Below are positions 1 through 10,319 of a stretch of 64,000 nucleotides of DNA, one piece after another. A model generated the notes under the pieces. It had not been told where the DNA came from and ran no database searches. It worked only from the letters and a program-made list of their open reading frames with translations. This stretch comes from Gentiana macrophylla. Its lineage: Eukaryota > Streptophyta > Magnoliopsida > Gentianales > Gentianaceae. Each line of letters starts with the position of its first letter. The first letter of the stretch is position 1. The DNA lies in the NCBI GenBank assembly GCA_026214975.1, contig CM047806.1:95937811-96001810 (forward strand), read 5' to 3'. Both the position numbers and the translations under genes were made by a program.

Positions 1-1445
1 GTAAATGGAAATAATTTTAATAATGCAAATTTTGTTAACCAAGCTTATGGTTGCACGGGAAAGGCGATTTTGCAAAGCTATGCAACGCCCACCATTGAAC
101 AATTCATTCCTCGCCATCGTGAGTACCTAAAATGTCGGCTGAAATTTATCACCCAAACCTAATGTCATTCAAATGGTGACAAACTATTCCACTTTTCATG
201 GTATCCTCGAATGAAGATCCTGGCATTCACGTGATGAATTTCTTAGAGATCGTTAGTACCGTGAAGCGTAACTGTTCCCCGAGGATAACATTAAGTCGAG
301 ACTTTTCCTTTCACTTTGAAAGATAAAGCTAAGCAATGGCTTTTCTCTTAGTGAGGCTGGGATCAATCACGACCTGGAGGAACTGCTACATAAAAGTTCA
401 TGAATAAGTACTTCCCTAAAGGAATGACCTTAAGTTACGCCTAAGATATCTTCAGTTCAAGCAAAGAACCGGGAGAATTTTGATCAAGCTTGGGAACGCT
501 TTTAAGCGAGTCCATGAGGAAGTGCCTCATCATGATATCCTCTATGGATTTTAATGCAAACCTTTACCATGGATTGAGAGATACGGAGAAGATAAGAGTA
601 GATGCTCCAAAGAATGGAGCGCTTGTTCTTTTTATCTCCGAGGAGGCACGAGGAAATATGGAGCAAATAGAATGAATAGCCAATGGGGAGGTGGTGAAAT
701 AAGCAATCGTGAAGATGGCCAATAATTTATTTGAGGAGGATGTATCGTGATAAGATCCTACATACTCTATTAATCATAAAATGATAAGGTGGATGGTATG
801 CATGAGAGGATTCAACGAGTGAGACTGAAAAGTGGATGGAAACGATTAATCAATCCAGAGAATGCGGGTACTAAAAAGCCAATTACATTGAAAGACAGGG
901 AATCAATATGGCGTGTTACAAACCAAATCATGACTAACCCGAATTCGCGGAGTGATCCAAATGAAGGGTAAAACCACACAACACTTATGTATTCCTCAAG
1001 AAGCTCAAACTTACGTTGGGAAGTTGCACTTGAAAAGATGAGTAACACAATGTCCGACATCGTGAATCAATTAGCAAATTCCATGACCGACTTGGCTACA
1101 AACTTTCACCAATATCACAAAAGAATGATGCCAAAGTCACCAACCAAGAAGCCTTAATCCATAATCCTCTCATCAAATAGACAATTAGTCAACAACTGGC
1201 CAACTAGACTCTCCCGGGGATTTCCAAGCAACACCGATAGAACCCTGTGGGATGTGAACGCAATAATGACTAGAATTGAAAAGGAGCTTACTCCACCAAT
1301 CCCAAAGAACAAAGAAAATGTAGATGATGTTAGTGGATAAGGAAAAGAGCCTCGAGGAGGCATTCACACCCCGCTTAGAAAAGCCCCTCTGACGAGCAAT
1401 TATCCTCCATCTCTACCATTTTGTGGAATAGTGATTGCGCTCAAA
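1..1445 (+). pseudogene. Degenerate Ty3/gypsy gag, Athila-like
   Basis: Capsid/nucleocapsid polyprotein remnant of a gypsy LTR retrotransposon. Around 302-350 the translation reads FPFTLKDKAKQWLFS, and around 565-650 it reads YHGLRDTEKIRVDA followed by a SEEAR string; both resemble gag of plant Athila-type elements as I know them. Pieces lie in several frames with many stops, so it cannot make a protein. Further downstream, 1275-1345 looks like the gag tail that precedes protease. The window starts inside the element, so neither its LTR nor its start is visible. Lineage assignment is from motif memory; superfamily is more certain than clade. Confidence 0.75.
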
Positions 1446-1545
1446 GATCTTTTAGTGCGTGAGGTTGTTATAGGAGAAGAAACAACCATGGTTTAAAGAT
1501 TATGTGAATTATTTATCCGGGAGATATTTGCCACTGTGATTTGAA

Positions 1546-2339
1546 CCAAAGAAAGAAAATAAGAAGTTCTTTATGGACCTTAAACACTATTATTGGGATG
1601 AACCCTATCTTTTAAGCGCTGCTCGCATAACATATTTGTAAGATGTGTTCTTGAGAGTGAATTCCTCGATATACTTAAACATTGCCATACTTATGAAGCA
1701 GGAGGACATCATTAGAGGGACAAGATCTGGCCGCTAAAGTTCTCCAATGTGGTTTCTATCACAAATTTTACAAAATCAAGCACATGAATATGCTGTAGAT
1801 CCTCGTCATTCATGCCAAATGACGGCAATATCTCGAGGAGACATGAAATGCCACCGAGGAGTATCTTAGAACCAAAACTCTTTGATGTAATGGGGAATTC
1901 ATTTTGTGGGACCTTTCACTCGCCTGCTTCAAACCGCATATATTTTGGTGGCGGCCGACTATGTGTCTAAATGGGTTGAGGCTATTGCTTCACCCACCAA
2001 CGATGTGAAGGTTGTACTGCGGTTTTTAAAGAAGAATATCTTCACGCGGTTTGGAATCCTCGTGTCATCATTAGTGATAATGGGAGCCACTTCGTAATAA
2101 GCCTTTGAGAAGTTAATGGCCTGGCACGGGTGAGGTATAAGTTAGCTACCGCTTATCATCCTCAAACAAGTTGGTCAAGTTGAGGTCACTGCAATGAGAG
2201 ATTAAGCGATCCTGGAAAACTGTGTGAACCCAACAAGGAAAGATTGGTCGCTAGAAGCTGGATGACGCTTTACGGGCTTATCGGACGGCGATAAGACTTC
2301 CATGGCAGTATGTCCCCATACCGAATCGTTTTTGGGAAA
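1546..2339 (+). pseudogene. Degenerate Ty3/gypsy integrase
   Basis: Integrase would insert the element's cDNA into host DNA. Near 1561-1610 the frame reads KKFFMDLKHYYWDEPYL, as in the zinc-binding part of plant gypsy integrase. From about 1890 it reads WGIHFVGPFT, then AADYVSKWVEAIA and a core-domain string to about 2096, and after a frameshift a further stretch to 2330 matches the end of the core. Stops interrupt it repeatedly. Gag at 1-1445 is followed almost directly by integrase, so protease, RT and RNase H are missing: a large internal deletion. The 3' end is lost in the assembly gap. Confidence 0.82.
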
Positions 2340-2439
2340 NNNNNNNNNNNNNNNNNNNNNNNNNNNNNNNNNNNNNNNNNNNNNNNNNNNNNNNNNNNNN
2401 NNNNNNNNNNNNNNNNNNNNNNNNNNNNNNNNNNNNNNN
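2340..2439. other. Assembly gap, 100 N
   Basis: Exactly 100 consecutive N. A round 100 usually denotes a gap of unknown size, so distances across it are not reliable. Confidence 0.99.
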
Positions 2440-2521
2440 AAATTGAAATAAAATAAATAAAAGAATAACAAAAGTTCTTAATTAGAATTTAGTAGATTTA
2501 TCAAAGAAAAGTTGCCCATTG

Positions 2522-2539
2522 TCCCCGGCAACGGAACCA
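2522..2539 (-). promoter_or_regulatory. tRNA-Asp-type primer binding site, variant
   Basis: The plus strand carries TCCCCGGCAACGGAACCA, close to the 3' end of plant tRNA-Asp (TCCCCGGCAACGGCGCCA) with two differences. It would prime minus-strand DNA synthesis of an element lying leftward. It sits six bases from the LTR that begins at 2546, as expected for a 5' LTR and primer site. Bases 2440-2521 are AT-rich leader with no gene; the rest of this element is lost in the gap or deleted. Confidence 0.75.
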
Positions 2540-2545
2540 AAAACT

Positions 2546-3958
2546 TGATGTCGCATAAATCGCTTATACTAGCAAGAGAACTAGGGCAATCGTGGCATAA
2601 CAAGACGAATCAAGGTCGATCCCATAAAGACAATGCAACCTTCGTAAATAAACGCATTAAACCTAATCAAGAACACATAGAAACAAATATGACCAACATA
2701 GAAAACAAAAGAAATTGGTGTTCCTCCCCACCCAAACCTATCTCCTAGTTTGGCGTAATTAATCGCCATGTTTACTTCCCCTCTAATACCCCAAATTTAT
2801 CAAAACATATGTTGAATTCATTATTAGCTACGGGTGTAGTCTCCTAAACTTGTTTACTTCCATTTGCAAGGATAGAAAATGTCTATGTGTCATTAACCTA
2901 CCTTAGGTTGTATTAACTCACATACATTAAGTTCTAGAAAGTGCTGGCTCAAAACCGAGAACCTCCTTAAGCAGCTATCGACAATGACCAGCACGTCCTA
3001 CGGATTGATCCAGACTATGTCCAAAATAACACTTCACTATAAGTCCTTCATGTTAATTTACGATTACGCGAATCAGATTGGTCATATCTAACTAATCGTG
3101 AATTAAACATGTCGATCACGTAGCAGACGCTGAATCTCAGGATCTGGAGTAACCAGAATTTTCCTCGATTTGTCGATATAGACCGTCGCCTAATCGAGTG
3201 CGGCGGCTCCTACTTCCGGAACTACATATTATCGTTCTGATTAATTCTAGTAAATTACAGGTTCGTTAAACATTCAGATTAATTACATCACGCAGAAATA
3301 AGCTAATCTACCATATTGAAGACATACAGGAACGTTCAAAGCTTCATACCTTCAATAATGGCGGATCTAGCTTGATCAACTTAAGTTAGATGATGGCTTG
3401 AGGAGAAGGAAACCAAGAGAAACTCAAAGAAACTTCAAAGAAACCTTTATTTCATAAATAATATAATATGATGCAATGATGATTGAAAGATTGAATGAGA
3501 TATGTCATATAAAGGTGCTACAGGCCTTATATAGAGTCATGTAGCCAACTTAAGCCTAATGAAACCCCAGCCGACTTAAACTAGTTTCGTAAGGTCGGTT
3601 AACTTGTCCTCCAAGAACTTGATAGGTCGGATAGGCCTTCGATGGATCGAGCCCAGTTTCCTCCACTTTTTCAGCACATCGTTTTCTGGACTTCCTTTCT
3701 TCGGCCCAGTAACTTTCTCTAACCCAGATTTACTCTTTCATTGCTCCTGGAAAATGGTACAGACTGAAAATCATACAAAACAAGACAAAACAGTACCGAA
3801 TCCAAGGCATAATCATGTAAATACAGAATTGATAACCAGTGAACACGCACTAAGAAATTGACATGTATTTCACACAATAATCCGACTATCTCTCGTTGAT
3901 TGAGCATAATTCAGGGTAAATAAAGGTGTAATGTATAGTACTAAATAGATTGTTATCA
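2546..3958 (-). mobile_element. LTR of a minus-strand Ty3/gypsy element
   Basis: Bounded by TG (2546) and CA (3958) and adjacent to the tRNA-Asp-type primer site at 2522-2539, so it is a 5' LTR in minus orientation. A homologous copy in plus orientation starts at 63221; shared stretches include the reverse complement of 3331-3352 near 63815 and of 3777-3800 near 63380. The copies are clearly diverged. It includes AT-rich runs and no coding region. The left end follows from the primer site; the right end was set by matching the start of the 63221 copy, TGATAA. Confidence 0.8.
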
Positions 3959-4180
3959 GCATGTCCAACGTTTAAATTTTGAATTCCATAACTGTCTCTT
4001 GGATTTCTCTAAATATGCCCTCGACATGGTCTGTTCCATCATCTTTTTTAGATTGTTAGTGTCCTTCTGACATGTCAGAATGTCAACTAATCAGAGTGCT
4101 CAATTTTTGGCGGTCCCGAAATTCTTGTAACGGACATTTAAGTTCCACCGTTGATTGGCTTCTTGATTTGATGGTTGATA
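3959..4180. other. Unassigned non-coding spacer
   Basis: No open frame or terminal structure recognised. It may be a diverged continuation of the SIRE-like LTR fragment to its right, but I could not align it convincingly. Confidence 0.4.
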
Positions 4181-4426
4181 CTCCCCCCGTTCCGATTTAA
4201 CTGTCACAATTGTCAAAAACACACATATTAAGGAGAGTATTTAATGCTTTGATTTAACATCAAAATGACAATAACACCCTTTGAATATAATTAATGCAAT
4301 GTTGTTTTCAATCTCCACCCCTTAATAAATAAGGGTAGATGTAGAAAATGCAATAAATAATGCTTTGGAAATGTAACTACGACAGATAAAAATAAATTAT
4401 TATGTTTTAAATAGGAATGGAGGGAG
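4181..4426. mobile_element. Stowaway-like MITE (Tc1/mariner type)
   Basis: A 246-bp AT-rich non-coding element. It starts CTCCCCCCGTTCC and ends GGAATGGAGGGAG, imperfect terminal inverted repeats of the well-known Stowaway form CTCCCTCCGTTCC. TA dinucleotides flank it at 4179-4180 and 4427-4428, the expected target duplication. It has no transposase and would depend on a mariner-type enzyme in trans. It lies between gypsy and SIRE-like LTR sequence. Confidence 0.93.
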
Positions 4427-5080
4427 TATACATTCTTCAAGATATCCTTGCTCTCCAAGTATCAATTCCAACGTTCGAAATTTATCAAATTATTTTCAGC
4501 TCTTGAATTCACTTGGTTAGCTGATATATACTCAGCTTAATTATGATGACTTCTTTGGCTTCTCAGTAGCAGCTGACTTTGCATAACTTCAGCAATTCTT
4601 CGATTTTCAGCTGAGTTGCTATATTTCATTTGATATTGATTTGTGAGATGAGAGTACACCATTTTAAATTTATAATTGAGATCTTTTCATCACATTTGAT
4701 TTGGATTTCAATCCTTCAATACAAGGTCTATAAAGTCTGTCCAGGCCATCACAGACTTACCTAAATTCTAACTTTATAGCCTGGCTTAGTCTTCAATACT
4801 GAGTTTGAAACCTCATCCTCCAGTCTTCTATACTGAATTTGAACCCTCAGCCTTCTTTACTGAGTTTGGTCCCTCAGTCATCAGCTCTGCACCCTAGAAT
4901 CCACTAAAACCTATCAACAGTCTATTATAGTGCTTGTCTGATTGAACCAATACAATAATCAGACTCTAGTAAACCTATACATTCAGCTCTAGACATCTTT
5001 TAGCTTTTCACTATAACAACCAGTCTTGGCACTCCATCATAAGGGTACTTCATCATCAAAACAAAAACATAACAAAACAA
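4427..5080 (-). mobile_element. SIRE-like copia LTR fragment, minus strand
   Basis: The reverse complement resembles the first part of the SIRE LTR at 44008-45725: the stretch near 5060-5085 matches the LTR start with TGTTTTGATGATGA, and 4745-4775 matches the AGTCTGTGATG block near 44318. Divergence is considerable. Only part of the LTR is recognisable and the left boundary is uncertain. No internal SIRE region adjoins it, so it could be a solo or truncated LTR. Confidence 0.7.
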
Positions 5081-5171
5081 TTTTATTTTTAACATCATCA
5101 CAAGTTCTGCTTCCATATGATCCTCCAAGTTATTAGATTCATTGCAGTGGCACTCTGGATCACAAGAACAA

Positions 5172-5657
5172 TCAGAGAACCAATGTTGGCATAATTGTCT
5201 TGATCTCCTCCCAGAGAACCATCAATTTGTTGAAGCACTGATTTACATAAACAACACCTTGATTTAGAATATGCATTTCTTCAAGAAGATCAGATAGTCT
5301 CAATGCATCAACATTGGAAAATCTATCAACCAAATTCTTCCAAACTGCTTGAGCACTTTTGAAGCACATTAAGCTTTGTGCAATAGTATTTTCAACAGAG
5401 TTCCAGATCCAAGATCTCACCATAGTATCACATTGCCTCCAAGCATGAAAGTCTACTGAATCTGCTTCTGGCCTTTTAATTGAGCCATCTACGAAACCAT
5501 ACTTGTTCTTTGTGATTAACACCATCTCCATGGACATCTTCCAAGGATTGTAATTGTTTCCACTGAGCAATGGTTGCACAACCACCATGGATGTATTCTC
5601 ATTAGAATGAACATATAATAGACTAGAAGGGCTCAACTCTTGCTTCTTTGCTGCCAT
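5172..5657 (-). pseudogene. Truncated Ty1/copia gag
   Basis: Copia capsid remnant on the minus strand. Starting from the methionine at 5657 (MAAKKQELSP) the frame gives about 161 residues with the features of copia gag N-terminal regions: NYNPWKMSMEMVLITKNK, YGFVDGSI, WRQCDTMVRSWIWNS and AQAVWKNLVDRFS. An upstream in-frame methionine at 5705 is possible, but the chosen one matches the start of the related gag at 62895 in position relative to the primer site. It stops at 5172; in another frame cysteine-rich sequence continues to about 5090, which suggests a frameshift. Protease, integrase and RT are absent because SIRE-like LTR sequence follows. The 5' LTR lies upstream at 5866-6193. Confidence 0.88.
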
Positions 5658-5850
5658 GGATGCCAAGAACATGAAATCCACACTAGAATAACAAAAGCGG
5701 ATCATAAAATGATCAAGAATTCAGAATTGAAATTGTATTCTGTCATAAAAATATGTGTAGTACACATGAAAGGTGAAGAAAACTCTCAAGTTTCTCCTTA
5801 AAACAGAGTAAAAACGCAGTAAATTAAAAGCAATGAAAACTCTCATGTTT

Positions 5851-5865
5851 CACTCTTTGATACCA
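5851..5865 (-). promoter_or_regulatory. tRNA-Met-type primer binding site
   Basis: The minus strand reads TGGTATCAAAGAGTG directly after the LTR end at 5866, the usual copia primer site matching initiator tRNA-Met. Confidence 0.9.
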
Positions 5866-6193
5866 TGTTGAAGTTGTGAAACAAAAGAACACAACAAAAT
5901 AAAATGTGAATATTATTACTCAAGAATAATGAATGAGTTAAGTTATAATGCTTCTACTAATGGGTTATATATAGTATCATACACCACATGAATCACTTAG
6001 AAAAAGTTATAAAATAGTTACAACATAATTTACCGTTTCTACACTATTCAGCTGAGCATACTGCTCAGTTGGTTTCTATGTAGTCAGCTGAACTGACTTA
6101 TTCATCAGTCCTACTGCACTGAGCTGATCAGCTGTGTACTCGGCTACACATCCTCGTGTGTATCAGCAGTCCTTTTTTCATTATATTGTAACA
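5866..6193 (-). mobile_element. 5' LTR of the copia with gag at 5172-5657
   Basis: 328 bp, bounded by TGTTGAAG (5866) and GTAACA (6193). The primer site abuts it and gag follows on the minus strand. It contains several CAGCTGA-type words between 6045 and 6140. The outer flank starts AAGGT, but no matching duplication can be tested because the 3' end of the element is missing. Confidence 0.85.
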
Positions 6194-6242
6194 AAGGTAT
6201 ATATCTTTGACTGTGAGCTCATTTAGATTTTTTTAATCAACT

Positions 6243-7046
6243 CACAAATGCCAGGTGCCATCCTTCCTATTAACTACCAATATTGGAGAAGCTTAAGGGC
6301 TATGGTTGTGTTCGATCAAACCCTAATCGAGCATCTGTTCAATCTGAGTTTCTATCTCCTGTTTCCGATGATGTCCATACTTGTATGGCGTCAATTTAAA
6401 AGAATTTGTGCCATCCTCCAAGATAACATCATGGACCAAAATCCGGAGGTAGTGAAGCTGGAGCTTCAATCACATTTGTGTACTTGTCATTCTGATCTAC
6501 ACCATCTGTCATATGCAATATTAGTTCATCTTGAATAAAATTGATGCAGGCCATAATGCCAGTGTGCCCCTTCCTGAAACTCTTAATCAAGTTCTTGCTA
6601 CTAATGCATTTCAGTTGAGCACTTTTCATATAGCTTCTAAGTATAACTGGAGTGCCCACTTTCTAGAATGAGAGTTGCATCTTATTGAAGTCAAACACCA
6701 TTGGACTGAATTTCTTCATCCAATCAAACCCCTATAAACATGTCACAAACCCCCCCCCCCCCCCAAATTTCAATAGTCTGGCATCATGTGTGAATTTGAT
6801 TCCTTGCATTGTCCATGGTAGACTTGGACACATGTTTTCAATAACCATTCTATTTCCATCGGCAACTTTAACCCCTAAAGGATTTGTAGCCTCAATGACA
6901 CACTTAAGATCCGTGGCTAGTTTTTGGTCTAGAAAAGTGTGAGAGTTTCCAGTGTCTATAAGAATATTGATTGGCCGTTTCTTCAATAACCCCGGAATTC
7001 TGGTGGTACTGAAACTGACATGGCTTTTCATAGTACTCAATGACAA
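6243..7046 (-). pseudogene. Ty3/gypsy protease and start of RT, chromovirus-like
   Basis: Minus-strand pol remnant. The protease part (about 7000-6735) contains INILIDTGNSHTFLD with the aspartic protease DTG triad, then a VADGN string, as in chromovirus (Tekay/Del-like) polyproteins. Beyond a 15-base C run at 6750-6764, which breaks the frame, the linker continues near 6659-6430. The first RT motifs follow at about 6420-6243, ending near a KDG-type string. RT is truncated there; the catalytic aspartates are absent. Stops and frameshifts make it non-functional. Copia LTR sequence lies immediately downstream. Confidence 0.88.
6750..6764. repeat. Poly-C tract (15 C)
   Basis: Homopolymer inside the gypsy protease remnant. 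It gives a glycine run in one minus-strand frame and breaks the protease frame. Homopolymer length is error-prone in sequencing. Confidence 0.95.
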
Positions 7047-7234
7047 CTAAGACATCTCAGTGGAGGTAGCATCACACACAAAAGACTCATAATCCTCACA
7101 CATCTCTGCTATTGGTTCCTCCCCTTCAACATCATCAACCAATATGAAGTTAAACTGCCTTGATTTACACTAAAGGCCAGAGTATATCTTTCATTGCATC
7201 TGAAACAAAGTCCTTTAGCCCTCCCATCTTGCAA

Positions 7235-8039
7235 TTATGTGGGAGTGATGTACTTGGTGCTCTCATTCCCTTTCTCGATTATCTTGGGAGTGGGCTGGGT
7301 GGTTTTTTTGAAAGGGCTAGCCCTTACAATAGGTTGGGATGAATTGTTCAACGAGTCCAACATATCTTCCTGTGCTCTTGCATATTCTAAAGCAGAAGAT
7401 AAATCCACAGGTTTGTTAACTCTGACAATGGACCTGGTCTCTTTCTTCATCCAACCCACAAAGAAAGCCAAAAAATAATCCTCATGTAACCTAGGATTTT
7501 TTATGGATACTATGGATTTCTACTCTTCAAATTTGGCATGATAAGCATGTACAGTACCAGTCTGTTTCAGCTTATGAAACTCATCAACAACATCATCATA
7601 AGACTGGTTGGCAAACCTCTAACAAATCTCATGACAGAAAATAGGCCAAGTAATAGATTTTTTGTTGGCCTTCCTGCTAACATACCACAACTCAGCTTGA
7701 TCATCAAGATGCATTTCAGCTAACATTACCTTTTCATCTTCTTTTATCGAATTGAACTGGAAATAATGCTCACATCTTCTAAGTCAAGCCCTAGGTTTCT
7801 CACCTTTATACATAGGGAAATCAAATGTAGGATGCTTCAAGTTATTGTCATACCTCGATTCATTTGGTGAGGCCTAATATTCCTAGACTGGTGGTTGGTA
7901 GCTCTAGTCTGGCTTCAATATAAGGAGCGGCATCAGTGCGGACAACATGTGCGGTTTTGTTTGAAAGCACAACAACAATGGTAGCAAATTTTTCTCTCAT
8001 GAAGGTAAATTGATCTTCTGAATGTTTCTTAAACTCTAT
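7235..8039 (-). pseudogene. Ty3/gypsy gag, chromovirus-like
   Basis: Minus-strand gag upstream of the protease at 6735-7046. Reading leftward from about 7860, the strings LRRCEHYFQFN, LAEMHLDDQAELW and FHKLKQTG are recognisable as the retrotransposon gag domain; the segment 7471-7235 gives SALEYARAQEDML near the gag end. Frames change several times and stops are present. The sequence between 8039 and the primer site at 8541 is interrupted by the TRIM at 8040-8320. Gag, protease and RT order plus a tRNA-Met primer site support a Tekay-type chromovirus, though the chromodomain region is missing. Confidence 0.82.
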
Positions 8040-8320
8040 TGTGCTATATATAAAATGTTAATTATCCACCTCCACATCAGCTTAAACTTTTGGGAGAGAT
8101 GGTAGTTCAACATGGTATCGGAGCGAGAGGTCATGTGTTCAAATCCCGCTCCAAACACAATTTCCGAAGCAAAAAAACAAAAACAAAAAAAAACAAAAAT
8201 AAATCAAGTGTTGGGCCTTTCTCTCCTCTTATAGGCCCACTCTTGAAGGGGCGTATTGTGATATATATAAAATGTTAATTCCCATCATCTTAAGATTTTA
8301 GGAGAGATGTCAGTTCAACA
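8040..8320 (+). mobile_element. TRIM, miniature LTR retrotransposon
   Basis: Two short LTRs, 8040-8112 (73 bp) and 8257-8320 (64 bp), share TATATATAAAATGTTAATT, a TTAA-rich middle, GGGAGAGATG or GGAGAGATG, and an AGTTCAACA end. After the first comes TGGTATCGGAGC (8113-8124), a tRNA-Met-type primer site; before the second is a purine-rich GAAGGGG stretch. The 144-bp internal region is non-coding with an A-rich run at 8168-8205. It cannot move by itself. After the second LTR a second primer-site-like internal start (TTGTAGTGGAGTCAGAGG) follows at 8321, so the element may be a tandem TRIM. Flanking duplication was not confirmed. Confidence 0.8.
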
Positions 8321-8540
8321 TTGTAGTGGAGTCAGAGGTTATGAGATCAAACCCTGGTGTGAACATTATTTTCACAACCACACTTTTAATGTATAAGAAA
8401 ATATAGTAGCATTTTTACTAACACCAATTGGTTATGGTAATCACTTGATCTTAACAAACTACAACACCAGATCCTTGAACTTATTCAAGTCCTCGATATC
8501 CTTGGTTAGCTTTGATAGCTTCTGCTATAGCCAAGAACTA
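8321..8540. other. Partial second TRIM interior and gypsy leader
   Basis: 8321-8355 resembles the beginning of the TRIM internal region (compare 8113-8150). The remainder up to the gypsy primer site is leader sequence with no recognisable coding region. Confidence 0.5.
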
Positions 8541-8555
8541 CTAGCTTTGATACCA
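8541..8555 (-). promoter_or_regulatory. Primer binding site of the minus-strand gypsy
   Basis: The minus strand reads TGGTATCAAAGCTAG, a tRNA-Met-type primer site as used by many plant chromoviruses, two bases inside the LTR end at 8558. Confidence 0.85.
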
Positions 8556-8557
8556 CT

Positions 8558-8931
8558 TGTGAGGACACAGCTAGCAATTAACATAAATATGAATAAGGGA
8601 AAACGGGGAAGAGGGAATTAAAGAGGGAAAACATAGGGAATAGAGATTTTATTGAAAAAACTTTGCATAACTGTACAATTAGTGCCAACCCCTTTTTATA
8701 CATATGTACAAAGCGGTTAAGCCTCCTAACGACTTTACAACTGCTATCTCCAACCGCCCCCATTAGCCATTCAGCTCTCTTTGACCGTTGGAGTAATGAA
8801 CTTAGTCAATGCCCAGCTCATTTGCATCTCATATCATGACAAAAATCTTCTCTCATAAGAAGCCCTTACGATACACATTCTCGGTCAAAAAATTCTCTTG
8901 AGACGTGACACTGACACCTGATTAATGTCTC
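8558..8931 (-). mobile_element. 5' LTR of the minus-strand gypsy, interrupted by NL1
   Basis: Starts TGTGAGGACAC right after the primer site. It is non-coding. At 8931 it is cut by NL1, whose 5-bp duplication GTCTC (8927-8931 and 14034-14038) shows the original continuation at 14039. The far end of this LTR should lie between 14039 and about 14089, but its boundary was not identified. Confidence 0.72.
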
Positions 8932-9575
8932 TGACGAGGGTCGGACTAGCCCTCGCCACGTGTCATCTTTATATCGGCTAACCATTAATGGAAGACAGAG
9001 AATTAATAGCTAATAAATTCCAGGAGCCCTAGAGTTTAACCGAGAAAGCGGACCTGAACCCCACGTGGGAGGTCAGCTCGGCCTTTCTCTACTTACCACC
9101 GCAGGTCGGCTCGGTAAGAGTGGAGGCCGGGTAATGCCGTACAGGTCGAGATGGCCCGGAGGGCTTGACACAGGTCGGCCAGAGCCTTCCTTATTCGTAT
9201 TTGGCACACATGCTTAATAATACCAGATAAACACGGAAAGAATCCGATGAAATAATGACATTGATCTTTTAAATATGTCAATAATTATCCCTAAATCATA
9301 GGGATTTACATGTATTAATCCTTAGGGAAATATTAATAATAATAATAATAATAATCTAATTCCTTGCAGGACAAGGAAAGGGATAAAATCATCCTATATA
9401 TAAAAAACCCTAAGGAACTACGAATGACTTGATTCCTGGACAATTACAGGATACGTAGGCAACCTGAGAGAGACTCTCAGGCTCAGTCTAAAATCACCCC
9501 CAAAATCACCCTTGATTCGATCATCCCTAGATTAAATTGACCCAAAATTATACATGACAAAAGCCAGCATCGTCA
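8932..9575 (+). repeat. NL1 5' LTR
   Basis: 644 bp. It contains a TATA-like stretch CTATATATAA at 9394-9403 and a short (TAA) run at 9334-9355. It aligns by eye with 13307-14033 along its whole length; differences cluster at CAG and CTG words and in the TAA run. Confidence 0.93.
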
Positions 9576-9576
9576 T

Positions 9577-9593
9577 TGGCGCTAGAAGGAGGG
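9577..9593 (+). promoter_or_regulatory. NL1 primer binding site candidate
   Basis: TGGCGCTAGAAGGAGGG one base after the LTR end. Position and TGG start fit a primer site; I do not assign the tRNA. The first six bases TGGCGC agree with several plant tRNA 3' ends. Confidence 0.6.
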
Positions 9594-9654
9594 TTGAGGA
9601 GCTCGGGAGGTCGGCTCGGACCTTGGAGAGTGACCTGCAGCTTATTTTGGTGTT

Positions 9655-10195
9655 ACAGCCGCAACTCTCGGTGGATGATCGGACATCCAAACGGACTCCG
9701 ATCTACACAAAATTTTGAGGGCTTGTTCGTCCATCCTTCTTCTTCGATATGACCAGGTGGAAATTGTTTTTCAACGGCTCAATCTCTGGCCATTGGCCGC
9801 TGATCCGACTGCTTCGTTTTTTGGTGATAGAGCAGCACCAGCAAATTTATGGCGACGATCGGCCTTCAAACGGACTCCGATCGGTACGAAATTTGGAGAG
9901 CTTGTTCGTTCCTCCTTCTTCTTCAATCTGAACAGTGGAAATTTTGTTTTGATGGCTCAATCTCTGGGAATTGGCCGTAGATCTGACTGCTGGCCTTAGA
10001 TCTGTCTGCTGCGTTTTTGTGTTACAGCAGCAACTTTCCGGCGACGATCGGGGATCTAAATGGACTCCGATCGACACAAAATTTGGAGAGTTTGTTCGTC
10101 CCTCCTTCTTCTTCAATATGAACGGTGGAAATCTTCTTTCAACGGTTCAATCCCTGGCAATAAGCCTCGGATTTGGCTGCGTTTTTGGCATGTTT
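9655..10195 (+). repeat. NL1 tandem array, forward, three units
   Basis: Three imperfect units at about 9655-9832, 9833-10023 and 10024-10195. Shared words are CGACGATCGG, GGACTCCGATC, AATTTGGAGAG, CTTCTTCTTC and GGTGGAAAT. It is the reverse complement of the array at 10320-11019. Confidence 0.88.
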
Positions 10196-10319
10196 TTACC
10201 ATTAACTTGATCACGAACCACCTCGATCCCTTACCGATAGAAGACCCTTCTTCTAACGCCAATTGACGATGCTTGATTTCTTCTAATAGTTATCCGGGCC
10301 GTTTGCTTTATTGGTGTAA

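Noticed and set aside
2202..2471. 89-codon minus-strand frame across the N run
   Set aside because: It is open only because N codons cannot be stops.
8113..8150. tRNA gene or SINE head
   Set aside because: The TGGTATCGGAGC and GTGTTCAAATCCC words recall a tRNA, but LTR-like copies on both sides explain them as a TRIM primer site and leader.
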